NCBI RefSeq assembly: GCF_007860185.1
Contig: NZ_SJPY01000008.1
Coordinates: 1-64,000 of the forward strand
Direction of reading: 5' to 3'
Source of the DNA: Novipirellula aureliae
GTDB lineage: Bacteria > Planctomycetota > Planctomycetia > Pirellulales > Pirellulaceae
DNA: 64,000 nt
In this document: piece after piece, positions 63,908 to 64,000 of the stretch
Layout: every line of letters begins with the position of its first letter
Numbering within the stretch: the stretch's first letter is position 1
The notes under the pieces: generated by a model
What the model was told of the DNA's origin: nothing
The model's database searches: none
The model's input: only the letters and a program-made list of their open reading frames with translations
Translations under genes and position numbers: made by a program

Positions 63908-64000
63908 CTAAGCAATGCGAGTTTCGGGACCGGATTTGTCGAGTTGAACAAGCAAAGCCAGGATTGCAACGGCGAAATAGAGACGGTCTTGGACGCGGAG
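63908..64000 (-). CDS. C-terminus of a gene running off the window (partial)
   Basis: Minus-strand reading from the window edge gives 30 residues (DRLYFAVAILALLVQLDKSG) and a stop at 63908-63910. It has a short hydrophobic stretch like the end of a membrane protein. Too short to assign. Confidence 0.3.
   Translation of the reverse strand, partial: LRVQDRLYFAVAILALLVQLDKSGPETRIA

Noticed and set aside
1-64000. tRNA, rRNA or tmRNA genes
   Set aside because: No cloverleaf or conserved rRNA sequence was recognised on reading; a covariance-model search would be needed to exclude them.

Overview
The window looks like a chromosome segment of a marine-type planctomycete (Pirellulales/Rhodopirellula-like). 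Supporting signs are a DUF1559 protein with a pilin-type N-terminus, two large hydrazine-synthase-alpha-like cytochrome proteins, an SUMF1/FGE domain fused to one of them, many secreted glycan-active enzymes without SusC/SusD, and abundant short dispersed palindromes. No rRNA, tRNA or CRISPR array was recognised. This taxonomic reading is inference from gene content.

Left end (1-7.9 kb): a broken type I restriction-modification locus on the minus strand. hsdR has lost its translocase core in frame, hsdM is reduced to a frameshifted fragment cut off at both ends, and no hsdS is seen. Between them sits an intact 1432-residue protein with an N-terminal PD-(D/E)xK-like nuclease domain, a STAND-type P-loop NTPase and a long helical C-terminus, resembling Avs-type antiphage proteins. 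A ~0.8-1 kb segment carrying a DUF2721 gene and a 56-bp palindrome occurs at both ends of the window in opposite orientation, and the left copy cuts hsdM.

Glycan region (8-27 kb): a divergent secreted glycoside-hydrolase-like gene, then ten co-directional plus-strand genes: GH29 fucosidase, LacI regulator, signal-less heparinase II/III-like lyase, signal-less GH3 hexosaminidase, sugar isomerase/epimerase, SSS sodium symporter, second GH29, secreted beta-helix protein, HAD phosphatase and secreted heparinase II/III-like lyase. Together they suggest extracellular trimming of a fucosylated glycan containing uronic acid and N-acetylhexosamine, sodium-driven uptake of small products and cytosolic completion. 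No sulfatase is present.

Middle (27-47 kb): repeat-rich DNA with transposase debris; a minus-strand set (Cys-rich protein, DUF1559, exported tetrapyrrole methylase); a sialidase beside a decayed multiheme cytochrome; a divergent pair of HzsA-like cytochrome proteins; a TlpA-like thioredoxin whose 5' end was rebuilt from repeat DNA; an aldonolactone-oxidase-like flavoprotein; a membrane protein with an HNH-repeat-like tail; and a lipoprotein.

Right part (47-64 kb): a sialate O-acetylesterase, then a mobile-element complex of three RAYT (Y1 transposase) copies, arrays of REP-like repeats, a truncated IS21 and fragments of an rve-type integrase. A 118-bp element is nested inside another palindrome here. 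Beyond lie small accessory genes (membrane protein plus AAA ATPase, LMW phosphatase, metallopeptidase, alpha/beta hydrolase, DUF2071, orphan ParA, macro-domain fragment) and the inverted DUF2721 copy.
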